This document shows positions 23,107 through 34,320 of a stretch of 64,000 nucleotides of DNA, in pieces; positions within the stretch are counted from its first letter, which is position 1, and each line of letters starts with the position of its first letter. The notes beneath the pieces are model-generated. The model was not told where the DNA came from. It saw only the letters and a list, made by a program, of their open reading frames with translations, and made no database searches. The stretch is taken from assembly GCF_963924675.1 (NCBI RefSeq), contig NC_089235.1, forward strand, positions 58,454,520-58,518,519, read 5' to 3'. Source of the stretch: Phocoena phocoena. Its lineage: Eukaryota; Chordata; Mammalia; Artiodactyla; Phocoenidae. The position numbers were made by a program, and so were the translations under genes.

Positions 23107-24485
23107 ACAATTGATTTTGGATATTGATCTTGTACCATGCAAAGTTGCTAAACTCACCAGTTCTAACAGCCGTTGTTTTGTTTGTTTTTGCTATACTCCT
23201 TAGGATTTTCTACACAATCATGTCTTCTGAGATAAAGACAATTTTACTTTTCTGTTTGTCTTATGTCACGGGCTAGAACTTCTGATACAATGTTGAACGG
23301 AGATGGTAAGATTGGAGACGCTCTGGTCTTCTTGATCTTCAGGGGGAAGCATTTAATCTTTCATCACTCAGTGTGATGTTAGCTGTAGGATTTTTGATGA
23401 TACCCTTTATCAGGTTGAGGAAGTTCCCTTTTATTCTCAGTTTTCTTTCTTAAAAGTGTTAATTATAGAGGGACACTGAATTCTATCAATTTTTTTTTTC
23501 TGCATCCATTGAAATAATTATGCTTCTTTTTTCTTTTTAGTCTGTTAATATGGCATGATTTGAATTTTTCTTAAACCAACTTTGTATTCTTGGGGGGAAT
23601 AAATCCCATTGATATATTATTCTTACTAGAGTCAATTTGTTAAAATGTTAGAAATTTTTACATCTATGTTCATGAGGGATATTGGTTTGTAGGTTTCTTT
23701 CCTTGTAATATCATTAATTTTGACAGTATAATGCTGACCTCCCAGAATACATTGAAAAATATTCCCTATTCCTTACTTTTCAATGTTTACAAGAGTTTAT
23801 GCAGAATTGGCATTATTTATTCCTTAAATAGTTGGTAGAATCCATCTAGGAAGCCGTTTGGGCCTGAAGTTTTTTTTGGGGGGGTGGGGGGAAGGAATTA
23901 GACAATATATTCAATTTATTTAGTATATATAAATTGTGTCTTTGAGCAATTTGTTCATTTCATTGAAGTTGTCAAATGTATTGACCTAAATTATTCATTA
24001 TATTCTTATTATCCTTTTTATGTCTATAGTATTTATAATAATGTCCCCTCCTCTCATTTCTGATATTGGTTATTGGTGTATTCTCTTATTTTTGATCAGT
24101 CTGGCTAGAACCTTATCAATCTGATTGATCTTCTCAAAGAATAGCTTTTGGTTTCACTGATTTTTTTTTCTGTTGGTTTTATGTTTTTTATTTCTTTGCT
24201 TTCCAAACTTTTATTATTTCCCTTTATGTCTCTCTTTCCTTTTTCTGTTTAATTTCCTCTTATTTTTCTGGTTTCTTAATATAGAATATCAGGTCATTGA
24301 TTAGAAACATTTTTTCTTTCTGTTATAGAGGTTTAGTGCTGTAAATTTCTCTTTAAGTGTGACATCCTGTGAATTTTATATATCATGCTCTCATTTTCAT
24401 TTCATTCAGTCCAAAATACTTTTTAATTTCCTTTTTGATTTCTTCTTTAACCCATGGGTCATGCTTCCTTTTATAGATCGTACTT
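23107..24485 (-). mobile_element. Ancient L1 ORF2 fragment, RT region (antisense)
   Basis: The + strand text follows antisense L1 ORF2 in order: 'tgcaaagttgctaaactcac', 'cacaatcatgtcttctgag', 'gaacttctgatacaatgttgaac', 'tctgcatccattgaaataat', 'gggatattggtttgtagg', 'atccatctaggaagccgtttgggcc' and 'ttagtgctgtaaatttctct'. It is the degraded reverse transcriptase and neighbouring region of an old mammalian L1, with many stops and indels. No intact reading frame remains. Confidence 0.85.
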
Positions 24486-25160
24486 TTGGAGCTGTATCTA
24501 AAAAGTTTTATAGTTTTATTTTACAGTTAGGTTTTTGATACATTTTGAGTTAATTTTGATATAATATATGAGGCAGGGGTTGAAGTTACTTTTTCTACAA
24601 AAGGATGCCCAATGATTCCAGTACTATTTGTTGAAAAGACTATTCTTTCTGTATTATAATGACTTTTGAAACTTTGTAAAATTTCAGTTAGACTACATTT
24701 TTGTGGGTTTATTTCTGAACTTTCTATTTTGTTCCATTGACCTTTGTACCTATCCTTTCACCATATCACTTTGTCATACTGTAGACTTATAATGGCTTGA
24801 TATCAAGGAGCATGAGTTCTCCAACTTTCCTTCCTATTCAGGATTTTTTTTTGGCTATTCTAGTTCCTTTTTTGCATATAAAATTTAAAATCATCCTGTT
24901 GATCTCTAGAAAAAACTTTCCTGGGATTTTGATTGGGATAGTGTTGAATAAATCAAGTTGGTATCTTAATAATATTGAGTCCTTCCAATCCACAGAACAG
25001 ATACATCTCTCCACTTATTTAGATCTTTTAAAAATTTCTTTACTCATTTTTTGTAGTTTACAGCACAGAGATTCTGAATATATTCCTTTAGATTTTCATA
25101 TGAGTGCTTCAATTTTTTATACTATTTTGAGTGGTATTCCTGGCTCTGTATGATCTTTCA
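24486..25160 (-). mobile_element. Ancient L1 ORF2 3' portion (antisense)
   Basis: Contains 'ccagtactatttgttgaaaag', 'gttccattgacctttgtacc', 'gagttctccaactttccttc', 'gggattttgattgggatagt' and 'atattgagtccttccaatcc'. This is antisense L1 ORF2 downstream of the RT core. In an intact antisense element this stretch should lie to the left of the RT region, but here it lies to the right. So it is a second insertion or a rearrangement. Confidence 0.8.
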
Positions 25161-25600
25161 GTATGGTTCAGCCTGGTCTCTTCTGGTGGTTCTTTCTTGG
25201 TGTTAGGCGCTTTCTTCAGATTTCTATAGATTTTCAAATTATTTCTCTGTGTGGCTCTCCCCTTTCTGTGTATCTTTCTTTTCTTTTCTACTCTGCTGTC
25301 CCCAATTTCTCAACTTGGTCTCTTCAACTCAGAATCCTGCAGGCTCTGTTTTGTTTTTCCCTCCCGGCCTTGTAGCCTGGATACTCTCTCTAGGCAGTAG
25401 GTGGGGCCCATAGCACCCATCTAGTTTGCTTCCCTTCCTGTAGTAATTCTTGTGCTGTACTGCCTGTTAAGCAATGTCTGAAAAATCACTGTTTCATATA
25501 TTTTCATCTCTTTTTATCATTGTTTAAGGTAGGAGGGTGTATCTAGTCCCCATTACTCCACTGTGGCTGGAAACAGAATCTTCCACTACAGCTCTTGACA
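25161..25600 (-). mobile_element. Ancient L1 5' end (antisense), partly recognisable
   Basis: 25,490-25,600 read on the minus strand gives 'ccacagtggagtaatgggga', then 'tacaccctcctaccttaaac', the 5' leader region of old mammalian L1/HAL1-type elements. The same leader is seen on the + strand at about 42,318-42,400. 25,161-25,490 is probably the same element but is not individually matched. Confidence 0.55.
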
Positions 25601-25639
25601 TGAATTATATGTAATATAATTGTACAGTATAACCTTTCC

Positions 25640-26050
25640 ACTCTGCCTCTATTTCAGGCACGCTGAACTTCATTCAATCTCCATATATACGGAGATAACT
25701 CCCAAAAGGGCCCTTGTACATAGTCTTTCCTTTGCTCAAATTGCTTTTCCCTCCTGCTGTCCACTCAATTCCTACTCACCCTTCAGATTACATGCAGTCA
25801 TCACTTCTCCAGTGGAAGTGTTCTCTGACTTCCCTAAATTGTCAGATTCCCTGTTATATACTCTCATAACACATCTTCATGACATTCACCTCATTTCTAA
25901 TTTTACATTTACGTATAACTATTTGATGCATGTCTACTTCCTCCTCAAAACTGTAATAAGCACAGGGACTCTGTCTTTGCCTATCATTTTATCCAGTACA
26001 GTGCCTGGCACATGGTAGGTGCTCATCAAATATTTGTAGGACAGGTGAAC
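25640..26050 (+). repeat. L2 LINE 3' end
   Basis: Shows in order 'attcctactcacccttcaga', 'gtcatcacttctccagtgga', 'agcacagggactctgtctttg', 'cagtgcctggcacatggtag' and 'gtgctcatcaaatatttg'. This is the C-terminal codons and 3' UTR of an L2 element in sense orientation. The 132-codon open frame here is part of this decayed element. Confidence 0.8.
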
Positions 26051-27424
26051 AAAAGGAGACTACTTCCAAATTCATCTTTTGTGCAAAGTTTTATTATTTC
26101 CTATATTTTCTTTCATAGGGAATGCACCAATCAGTTATTATAGCTTTTCTCCCATAAAATTAAAACTTCCTGTATCTCACCAAAGCAAAATTAACAAAAG
26201 GACAACTGCTCTATCAAATTGTAACATCATTCACTATTCGGAGACAACTAATTTAAGTCTTATTGTTAAGTAAACTGCTGATAGGAGAATTCTGCAACGA
26301 ATTAGTGCGCTTAAATTGCCATTTACTCATCACAGATGCAGTAAAGCCCAACTTGGCACAATCAGGCAAACAGAATCTGACTCATGAGGGATATCAGATT
26401 TCCTTACTTCCATTTTGGTTTCATCTTTCTAGTTTGTTTGAAAACTCATAAAAACCATATGATGAGTTTTCAAATAAAACTAGTGGTAGTTCCATGCTGA
26501 CATTTTGCCCCCTGTAGTTTGAGTTTTTACTTGAGGGCTGTGATCCTGGTATCACAAACAAACATCCCAAGGAAATATTCTTGCACTGCATATTACAGTA
26601 TGAGGTAGATGCGGAATCTGATGGCTAATTGCTTTCCAGAGGGTGGTTCTATCACTTGCATTTCAAGTCAATTTAAATGTTGATACCCCAAAATGACTTA
26701 TTTGATAGAGTTGTTGTTAATTTGATTGAAACAGTTGCCAGAGTACCCCTGGATGTTTTTTGTAGTTGTAGGAAGAACACACAAATTGATTTACTTCTCA
26801 ATTTTTGTTATAACTCAGAGTATACCTCAAGGTTAGTCATTACTATTTCCCACTTAAAATAGAGACATACTTTATTATAATCATCCTCAAATACAGCAAA
26901 TGCTCCCAAAGTTAAAAATAAAATTTGAGATCTATTGAGAGATACATATAAAAGATTTTCCTCCCCTTTGCTTTTGTTTCACTATCTGAAAAATCTGAGA
27001 AATAATTGCTACTTATCTTCCCAGCAGAAAAATTATGAGGAATATTAAAATAATATATGTAAATTACTTTGCTGTCAGAAGCCCTGCACACCTGTGTAAT
27101 ATATTACATTGTTAAAGACTCATATTAGTAGACTTTAAATTTTATCTTAATGCTCAAATAAGTAATTCCCATACACAGCTCAATGTATTGGCCCTAATAT
27201 TTCTTTTTAAGGAGACAGGTGCTGCTTTAATCAATTTGAATGGACACAGATTTAAAATTGCCCCTGTAAGAAAGCATTGTTGTATTAATGCTACTAATAT
27301 TAAACATAGTTAGGAGCTTGTTCTCATTTCTGTGGGACTTCTACCTGTTTTGAACGTAGCACTTTTATTTAATAATTCTGACCTCCTGGTAGAAATGCAG
27401 CATTCTTGGTGATGTACAATAATA
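26051..27424. other. Unassigned sequence with a strong fold-back
   Basis: No gene or known repeat. It contains an imperfect 55-bp inverted repeat at 26,429-26,483 whose inner 13-bp arms are perfect (listed separately). Confidence 0.4.
26429..26483. repeat. Inverted repeat / hairpin
   Basis: tttgaaaactcat (26,437-26,449) and its exact reverse complement atgagttttcaaa (26,462-26,474) flank a 12-nt loop. With one mismatch and one bulge the arms extend outward to ctag at both ends (26,429 and 26,483). It is not MADE1 or another miniature transposon I know. Confidence 0.9.
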
Positions 27425-27655
27425 ACAAAACGCCTGGGTTTTTGGAGTGAAACATCTCTGGATTCAAATTCCATCTTTGCTACACATTAAGTGTGTGACC
27501 CAGAGCAAGTTCCTTTTTCCCTCTGTGGGCTTGCTTATGTTCTCTCTGTGTCAAATGAGTGATAATCCCACAGGGTTTCCTGGGGATTAGTGATCTTCAT
27601 GTAAAACACTGAGTACAAATGGGATAGTCACTGACTGGCAGTTATCATTATTACT
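27425..27655 (+). repeat. MIR SINE
   Basis: Shows 'tggattcaaattccatcttt', 'taagtgtgtgacccagagca', 'agttcctttttccctctgtg', 'gtcaaatgagtgataatcc', 'tttcctggggattag' and 'taaaacactgagtacaaatg' in the MIR consensus order. Nearly complete. Confidence 0.85.
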
Positions 27656-27717
27656 AAAAACTGCACTATGCATGCAATAGTGTGATTTGGCATTAATAAT
27701 TAAGGAAAAAAACTATA

Positions 27718-28161
27718 CAGGCATACCTCATTTTAGTGTTCTTTGCTGTATCGTGCTTTGTAAATATTGTGATTTTTACAAATTGAAGGTTTGTGGCCAT
27801 CCTACATTGGATAAGTCTATCAGCACCATTTTTCCAACAGCATTTGCTCACTTTGTGTTTCTGTGTCACATTTTGGTAGTCCTCACAATATTTCAAACCC
27901 TACACCAGCAAAAAAGATTATGACTCAATGAAGGCTCAGATGATGGTTAGCATTTTTTAGCAATAAAATACTTTTAAATTAGGGTATGTACATTGTTTTT
28001 TAGACATTATGTTATTTCACACTTAATAGACTACAGTATAGTGAAACGTAACTTTTATAGGCACTGGGAAACCAAAAAATTTGTTTGACTTGCTTTATCG
28101 CGATATTTGCTTTAGTACGTTGGTCTGGAACAGAAGCCGCGATATCTCTGAGGTCTGCCTG
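27718..28161 (+). mobile_element. Miniature Tigger1-like (TcMar-Tigger) element
   Basis: The element begins 'caggcatacctcattttagt' and ends 'ctctgaggtctgcctg', giving inverted termini, with a TA dinucleotide at both flanks (27,716-27,717 and 28,162-28,163), the target duplication of Tc1/mariner elements. Inside, 'caaattgaaggtttgtggcc', 'catttttccaacagcatttg' and 'tctgtgtcacattttggtag' are Tigger1 end sequences. At 444 bp it lacks the transposase interior, so it is an internally deleted derivative. Confidence 0.93.
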
Positions 28162-28184
28162 TACTTAGAGATGGTTTTCTGTGT

Positions 28185-28392
28185 TTGGTCACCATGTGAT
28201 TTATAGGCATTGTTTTATGTAAGTCTCACAAAACTGTAATACTGTCTTTTTATTCCCCATTTTGCAGATATGGAAACTGAGGCTAAATGAACTAAAGTAA
28301 TTTGCTCCAGGTGGAAACAGGATTTGAATTTAGATGTGTTGGATCTCCAAGTCTGAGCAACAAGCCTTAATTCTGAAACTGAACTGTTCATC
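28185..28392 (-). repeat. MIR SINE (antisense)
   Basis: 'ccccattttgcagatatggaaactgaggct', 'gtaatttgctccaggtgg' and 'aacaggatttgaatttag' read as reverse-strand MIR. Confidence 0.8.
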
Positions 28393-29685
28393 TGCTGTTT
28401 AAGTTTCTTCTTCAATAAATGATACAGATGACTATCTATATTGAGGTATATCTTTTATTCTGTATCCAGCATTTTTTGTTTGTTTGTTTCCTTCTGCATT
28501 GTTTTAACAGCTTTTGAGGTAGCAAGCAATTTTGTGAGTTTGGTTAAATAGGAAAATGCAGGATAGCTTTCAAATTTGCTTATGTGTATATGTATTTTTT
28601 CTAGAATTTTGAATATTCATTCATTACCATACATTATCACCAAAGTTATAGTGAGGGGCAATGGAACTGCTGCCTATATTCCAAAACCGTTTCCCTAGGA
28701 AGTACAATGTGATTTGCAATTTATGTAGGAGGAGTTACCGCCCCATCTTCCTTCTCAAAGTCTCTCTAGTATTAGGACATAAACATAGTTAGATCACCTC
28801 TGATATTTATGATCTTTTGCCTGTTACCTCTCCTTCCAAAATGCTAATTTCTAATTGAAAACCACTTGACAGGTAAGAAGGCCCTTGAAGACCTATGGCC
28901 TTGCTCCTAGTTTTATTATAAATAACTGAATTGATAGGTAACACGGGATGTATGAGGATAATACCACTTGGAATATTCTGTGAAGAGTTCATCAATTGTA
29001 TTCTACATCTCTGCTCAACATTAATAAGCTTACGGACTCACAAAGGATATGAAAGAGGTCAGAGGAAGATTTCACAGTTTTAATATTATTTTAATTTTAA
29101 CGAAAGCAATACATGAACATATTTTTAAAAATCAATTTGTTACCACAGATTTATTACAGAAGTATTACCCTCTGCCTTCTCTCTATTAGTTCTGTCTCTG
29201 AGACACAAAAAACGTTTAACTCTTTAGACGTTATTTTCTGGAATTTATCTCCATATTTTTAAGTAATATAATTTCTTGATATATAAATTTTGGTGCTTTT
29301 TACTTCTTTTTGACAGATGGGAATTTAGATCACTTATACCAACCCTCTTCTTTCTTCCCATTCTTATTATACTCATGGCAATATTTTAATTAGACTAATA
29401 ATCAGTGTTTACATGCACATGACCACATAAATACCATTTGCTTCAAGTCATGTAGATATTATGTTTATACGTCTTCCTTGAGCATCTGTTTGTTTTGCCA
29501 ATGGTTTTTAATCACTTTTATTATTTTCTAGGTCTATTTGTCATGATTCCCTATTTAATACTTTTTCAAATGCACCGTTATACTAGAATTTTTTTTCCCC
29601 TTTTTTCTGAATCTCTCCCTTCCAGACCCAAGAGGACAGTATTTGATCATTTTAAATAATTAACCATTTGCTTATAAGCTATGGA
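28393..29685. other. Unassigned AT-rich sequence
   Basis: I recognise no gene or repeat. The short open frame at 28,807-28,995 has no known motif. Confidence 0.4.
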
Positions 29686-29689
29686 ACAG

Positions 29690-29800
29690 TGGGGAAAAGG
29701 TCTATATGGATTACCTTTATGTTTCCAATGCCTAGGATAGTGCTAGGCACATGGTATATTACATACTCAGTACATACTTGTGGAAAGAATGGGTATACAG
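29690..29800 (+). repeat. L2 3'-end fragment
   Basis: 'atgcctaggatagtgctaggcacatggtat', then 'actcagtacatacttgtgg', follows the sense L2 terminus. Confidence 0.55.
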
Positions 29801-29917
29801 TGTGGTTTAAATACATGCACTTTGAAGAAAGAGGGAGCTAAATATCACATTCATTATCACAAGCTCTTAAATGATCTCAGCATTGAACAAGGAAGCAGAA
29901 GGTATTAGAGTACTTTC

Positions 29918-30198
29918 GGGCTTCCCTGGTGGCACAGAGGTTAAGAATCCGCCTGCCAATGCGGGGAACACGGATTAGAGCCCTGGTCCGGGAAGATCCC
30001 ACGTGCCGCGGAGCAACTAAGCCCGTGCGCCACAACTACTGAGCATGCGCTCTAGAGCCCGTACTCCACAACAAGAGAAGCCACCGCAACGAGAGGCCTG
30101 CACACCGCAACTAGAGGAAACCTGCGTGAGGCAACGAAGACCCAACGCAGCCAAAAACAAATAAAATAAAATAAATAAATTTATATATATATAAAAAA
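29918..30198 (+). mobile_element. CHR-type SINE, longer subfamily
   Basis: Starts 'gggcttccctggtggcacag' with the tRNA-like head and 'ccctggtccgggaagatccc'. It then carries an extended body ('caacgagaggcctgcacaccgcaac', 'gcaacgaagacccaacgcag') absent from the other copies here, and an A/T-rich tail. It is flanked by agagtactttc at 29,907-29,917 and agagtgctttc at 30,199-30,209 (10/11), a target duplication with one later substitution. Confidence 0.93.
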
Positions 30199-30209
30199 AG
30201 AGTGCTTTC

Positions 30210-32145
30210 ACAGTTTTCCTCTCCTTTCTATTGTTGCTAAGGAGGTTAACAGTTCTTTATGGGATGCTTTTGTCCCACAGACTGGTTAAATCCAACTCTC
30301 TCTTAGTTTTTCTATTTATCTAATTAAAATTTTAAAGACGAATTCAAAATACTTTCTTAGTAGAAAAATAACGCCACACTTTCTATCTTAAACCTCAAGT
30401 TCATTCCCCCGACAGGCAGGCATCTATCTCATTTTCAGGCTGAAGGACCGTGGGAAGTACAAAGACTAGCGAAGTGTCTGGAGCAGAGCAAACTGGCTCT
30501 CTTTGACTCATCCCCCATTCGTCCTCTTCTGCTCCTTGTCAGTGAGAACTTGAGTTCTTCAAACTCTGCTATTTCCAAAGCGAATATTTTAAACCCTCAG
30601 TGGCTATAACTCTCCTACGACAGTGTAAACTCAACCAACTCATAAAACACAAATATAGATTTGTCTACATTTATTGATAAAGTGCTTGCAGCATTATCCA
30701 GAATTAAGGTGCTGAGATGAGATTTATAGCTTGCCCTTGGAGTGAGAAGAGAGGAAGAAGAAGTTTGGCTGAACTCAACATAAAGTGACGTGAAACACTG
30801 ACACGCAAGAGTCGACATGCCGCCGTCGCCTCCTTGCTCACTCCTGCATTGGTTTCCAACACACCTGCTACTATTCCTTTTCCTTATTTACCTGTGATAG
30901 TACAAGGAAGCAGGGATACATCTTTCACTGCGTTGAGCATAGGGGGAGGCCATGGGAATTCTGGGGAGTTGCTTTACTCTAGAAAAGGAAGGCATTTTCC
31001 CTGAATCTGAAGTTTCAAACTCTTCTCTTAAGACACACTGTAATTAAACAGCTTGTGTGTCGCTTCATAAAACATATGGGAAACCATCGCTTGTTTTACT
31101 CAGAATACGGTGCTCTTGTGGGGAAGATCTATCAAGTCTTTGTCTAAGGCTTTAGTTATGAACAGAAATTCACTGGCAAATGTCAGGTGACAGAAGAGAA
31201 GGTTAGTCATAGAATCAAATGCAGTGCAAATCTGAGGACATTTAACATGGTAAATATTGTCCCCTGCACCTGAATTTCAAAACAACAAAGAATCAGGACA
31301 GAGAAAGCAAGTGTCCTTGTTATAAAGGAAAGCTCTGAGAACGTAGCGAGTGAAACCCTCTTTTGCTTTGAAAATCTGCTGTAAGCCTGGGAAACTAAAG
31401 ATGCTTCCTTTGGTAACTCATCTTGGCCTCTGATGTCCCTTTAGTCAATCTATTTGTCTTTGTCATGTCTCCAACGGTACAAGAGCAAGGGCTAAATTGA
31501 AGCTAAATCCAATTCAGAACACAGAGGCAAACTTTAAGCTCCTTGTCAGAAACATTTAAGGGTTGTCAGAAACAACCCTTAAAAATCCCATCTCCCAATA
31601 ATACTCTGTATTTTAGCATCAAGACTTAATAACAAATGCTTAGAATGACAGTGAGAGAAGTGGCATTTTTTCATAGGGAAAACAAAAGAATGGGAAACCC
31701 CAGAATGTATTGAACTCTGAGTTGCCATTATTTACCTTATCAAGATTTCTTCTGCAATTGTTCTCATTAACAATTTCAATGAAAGCCTAGTTTTCCCAAG
31801 CCAAAATGGGGAACATTCTCCCATACTGGCCATGAATATTTATGAACTTTAAGATCTGAAAATGTAGGCAAATGTTCAATATTTAAATTAGTCTTTTCTA
31901 AAATTACCCATATCCCAAAGTCTTCATTCTAGGTGAGAGGCAATGAGTATAAAAAGGAATTAAGAGTTAACAATTGGAAAGGATTTAAATTCTGTTATGT
32001 AAAGCTTTTTTTCCTAATAAAGAAGAATATATTTTCATTCATCTTCTTGTTAATGACAGGGTTTCTGAATGTGTGTTAGTGCCATATCCTCCAAGGCTCA
32101 TCCTATTCCAATTTCAGTTATGGTCTCTCATCATCTAAGAAATTC
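30210..32145. other. Unassigned, repeat-poor sequence
   Basis: About 1.9 kb without a recognised interspersed repeat or gene. Nothing exon-like stands out. Confidence 0.4.
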
Positions 32146-32149
32146 ATTT

Positions 32150-32575
32150 CGCAGTCCCTAAACTTGTTCTTTCCTTTGCCCTCAATACTTTTTATTCAGA
32201 ACCTTTACAAGGCTCACTACTTCCCTTCAAACTGATAAACTTTTAGGTGTTACCTTTCTTAAGAAACTTCCCTATCCACTCTTTCCATTTCACATCAGTT
32301 CCTTTCTCCTTACAGTATTTTAATTTTCTTTACAACACTTACAATATCTAAAAAACACATTATTACTACAAATACATTAATATTATTGTTTTAAAATTAT
32401 ATCGATTGTTTACTTGACTCGTTACTGTCTTCACCCATAAAATATAAACACTTAAACAACACAGAGTTTTATTTTATTCACTTCTATGCCTCCAGTGTTT
32501 ACTATATTACCACCACATAGTATGTCCTCAGTACATATGTGTTCAAAGACTTTTTTGAATGAATACATACATTAT
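32150..32575 (+). repeat. L2 LINE 3' end
   Basis: 'ggtgttacctttcttaagaaacttccctatcc', 'cttctatgcctccagtgtttac' and 'gtatgtcctcagtacatatgtgttc' fit the sense L2 C-terminal and 3' UTR order, with interior indels. Confidence 0.65.
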
Positions 32576-32754
32576 TGAACCAACATGATATAAGTCCAAA
32601 TGCTTTGCAACGTATATAATCCTCAACTCAAGGCTTCATTATAAACTTTCGGTCCCAACTCCCAAAACTTCTACATGCATGGCCTATGTTTCACCCTTAT
32701 TGAATTACTTCTTTTAACTATGATACTTTAGAAATCTCTGCCTTTGCCTATGAG

Positions 32755-33012
32755 GCTCAGTTCTTGTGGAGAGCTACCACTTGATTTCAAATGTCACTTG
32801 CTGTGTGAAAATATTTCCAGTTCTTCTGGACTGAGCTCTCTCCCTATGTTCTCATAGCATGTTATATAAATTTCTGTTATAGTATTTACCAGATTCTAGT
32901 GTAATTTTTTGCTGTACAACTGTCTTATGACATTTTATGCCTAGAGCCTTGCGAAATGCCTGGCATATATATATTAAGTACTCTGGACATGTTTACTGAA
33001 TAAGTAAATCCT
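32755..33012 (+). repeat. L2 LINE 3' end
   Basis: 'caaatgtcacttgctgtgtga', 'tatgttctcatagcatgtta', 'gcgaaatgcctggcatatat' and 'tgtttactgaataagtaaat' match the sense L2 3' end. It is separate from the copy just upstream, giving two L2 tails in tandem within 900 bp. Confidence 0.7.
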
Positions 33013-33610
33013 ATAAGCTCAGCAACGGTCTAATTTCTAACAACAAATCATTTCATAACGTATTTTTTTTCAAATTTAATATTATACTCTAAGGATGTTT
33101 CAGTTCTTTCTGGACTCTCTAAGCAATTGTGAACGGCAAAGTGAGCAAAAAGAATGTTGGTCATGTAACCTGGAGAAGGCCGCAGTTGACGTTTAATAAT
33201 ATTCAAATACTTGCAAGGAACAAAGCTAAATGACCTTATTATTTCCCCTCAAAATAGCCAAATGAGAATAGACTGGTCTTTTTATGAGTGTGTTTTTTAG
33301 GTAAGCCTCTTAATAAAACTTGCTGATTAGAGACTTATGAATTGTATTTCTAAGAAAGGGTGTGGAGTCTCATCCTCTGCCAGTGTGAAGGATATACTAG
33401 ACAGGTATCTTTTTAAGAAGCCTACACGAACTAAAGGATGTTTTTGCCAGCCTATAATTCTACGAAATCTACTTTTCTAAGACCAAGAATCAAGATCCAC
33501 AAGAGAAATTACTGTAGTTAAGAATAAACATATCCTTAAAAACTGAAAAACCTCATCTTATTATTATTTTTTTTTTGTATATGTGCTATTTTATGATGGG
33601 TAAAGGTTAA

Positions 33611-33821
33611 CTTTTTTTTTTTTTTTTGGCGGTACGCGGGCCTCTCACTGTTGTGGCCTCTCCCGTTGCGGAGCACAGGCTCCAGACGCGCAGGCTCAGC
33701 AGCCATGGCTCACGGGCCCAGCCGCTCCGCGGCATGTGGGATCTTCCCGGACGGGGGCACGAACCCGCGTCCCCTGCATCGGCAGGCGGACTCTCAACCA
33801 CTGCGCCACCAGGAAGGCCCA
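33611..33821 (-). mobile_element. CHR SINE (cetacean type)
   Basis: Poly(T), then 'gcggtacgcgggcctctcac', through to 'cgccaccaggaaggccc'. Perfect 11-bp target duplication gtaaaggttaa at 33,600-33,610 and 33,822-33,832. Near-identical in structure to the copies at 21.6, 45.5 and 63.3 kb. The head has one substitution (aggaaggccc for agggaagccc). Confidence 0.96.
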
Positions 33822-34172
33822 GTAAAGGTTAATATTTAATCAATATGCTTTACATTTGGGAATCTTTGAAAGAACAAACAGTGTTAAAATTTTTTTTCTC
33901 TAAAGGAAAACCAAAATAAAAGTAACATTTCCATTATACATTTAGAGGTTAGATCCTGCATGTAGAATTAAGCTGAGCAAGAAATCGTAAGTATTTTTTA
34001 CTAATATTCTTTTAAAACCACTTTTCTTCTATTATCAGGTAGCAGCAGTTACAGTGAATGTTAATGTGACTTGATTCCTTGTACAGTAGAGAGAGTGTTC
34101 TCTTAAAAGGGATTTACATTCTCTGGTTCCTTGCAAATCTGTGTAAAGAAGACATCTAAAAATAAATTTGAA

Positions 34173-34309
34173 GGGACTTCCCTGGTGGTCCAGTAGTTAA
34201 GACCTTGCACGTCCAATGCAGGGGGCATGGGTTCCATCTCTGGTTGCAGAACTAAGATCCCACATCCCACATGATGTGCAGGGTGGCCAAAATAAATAAA
34301 TAAATAAAG
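34173..34309 (+). mobile_element. Shorter tRNA-derived CHR-related SINE
   Basis: Begins 'gggacttccctggtggtcc', has 'caatgcagggggcatgggttcc' and 'gaactaagatcccacat', and ends in (aaat)n. It is shorter and more diverged than the other copies. Imperfect flanking duplication: ataaatttgaa (34,162-34,172) against ataaagttgac (34,310-34,320). Confidence 0.8.
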
Positions 34310-34320
34310 ATAAAGTTGAC

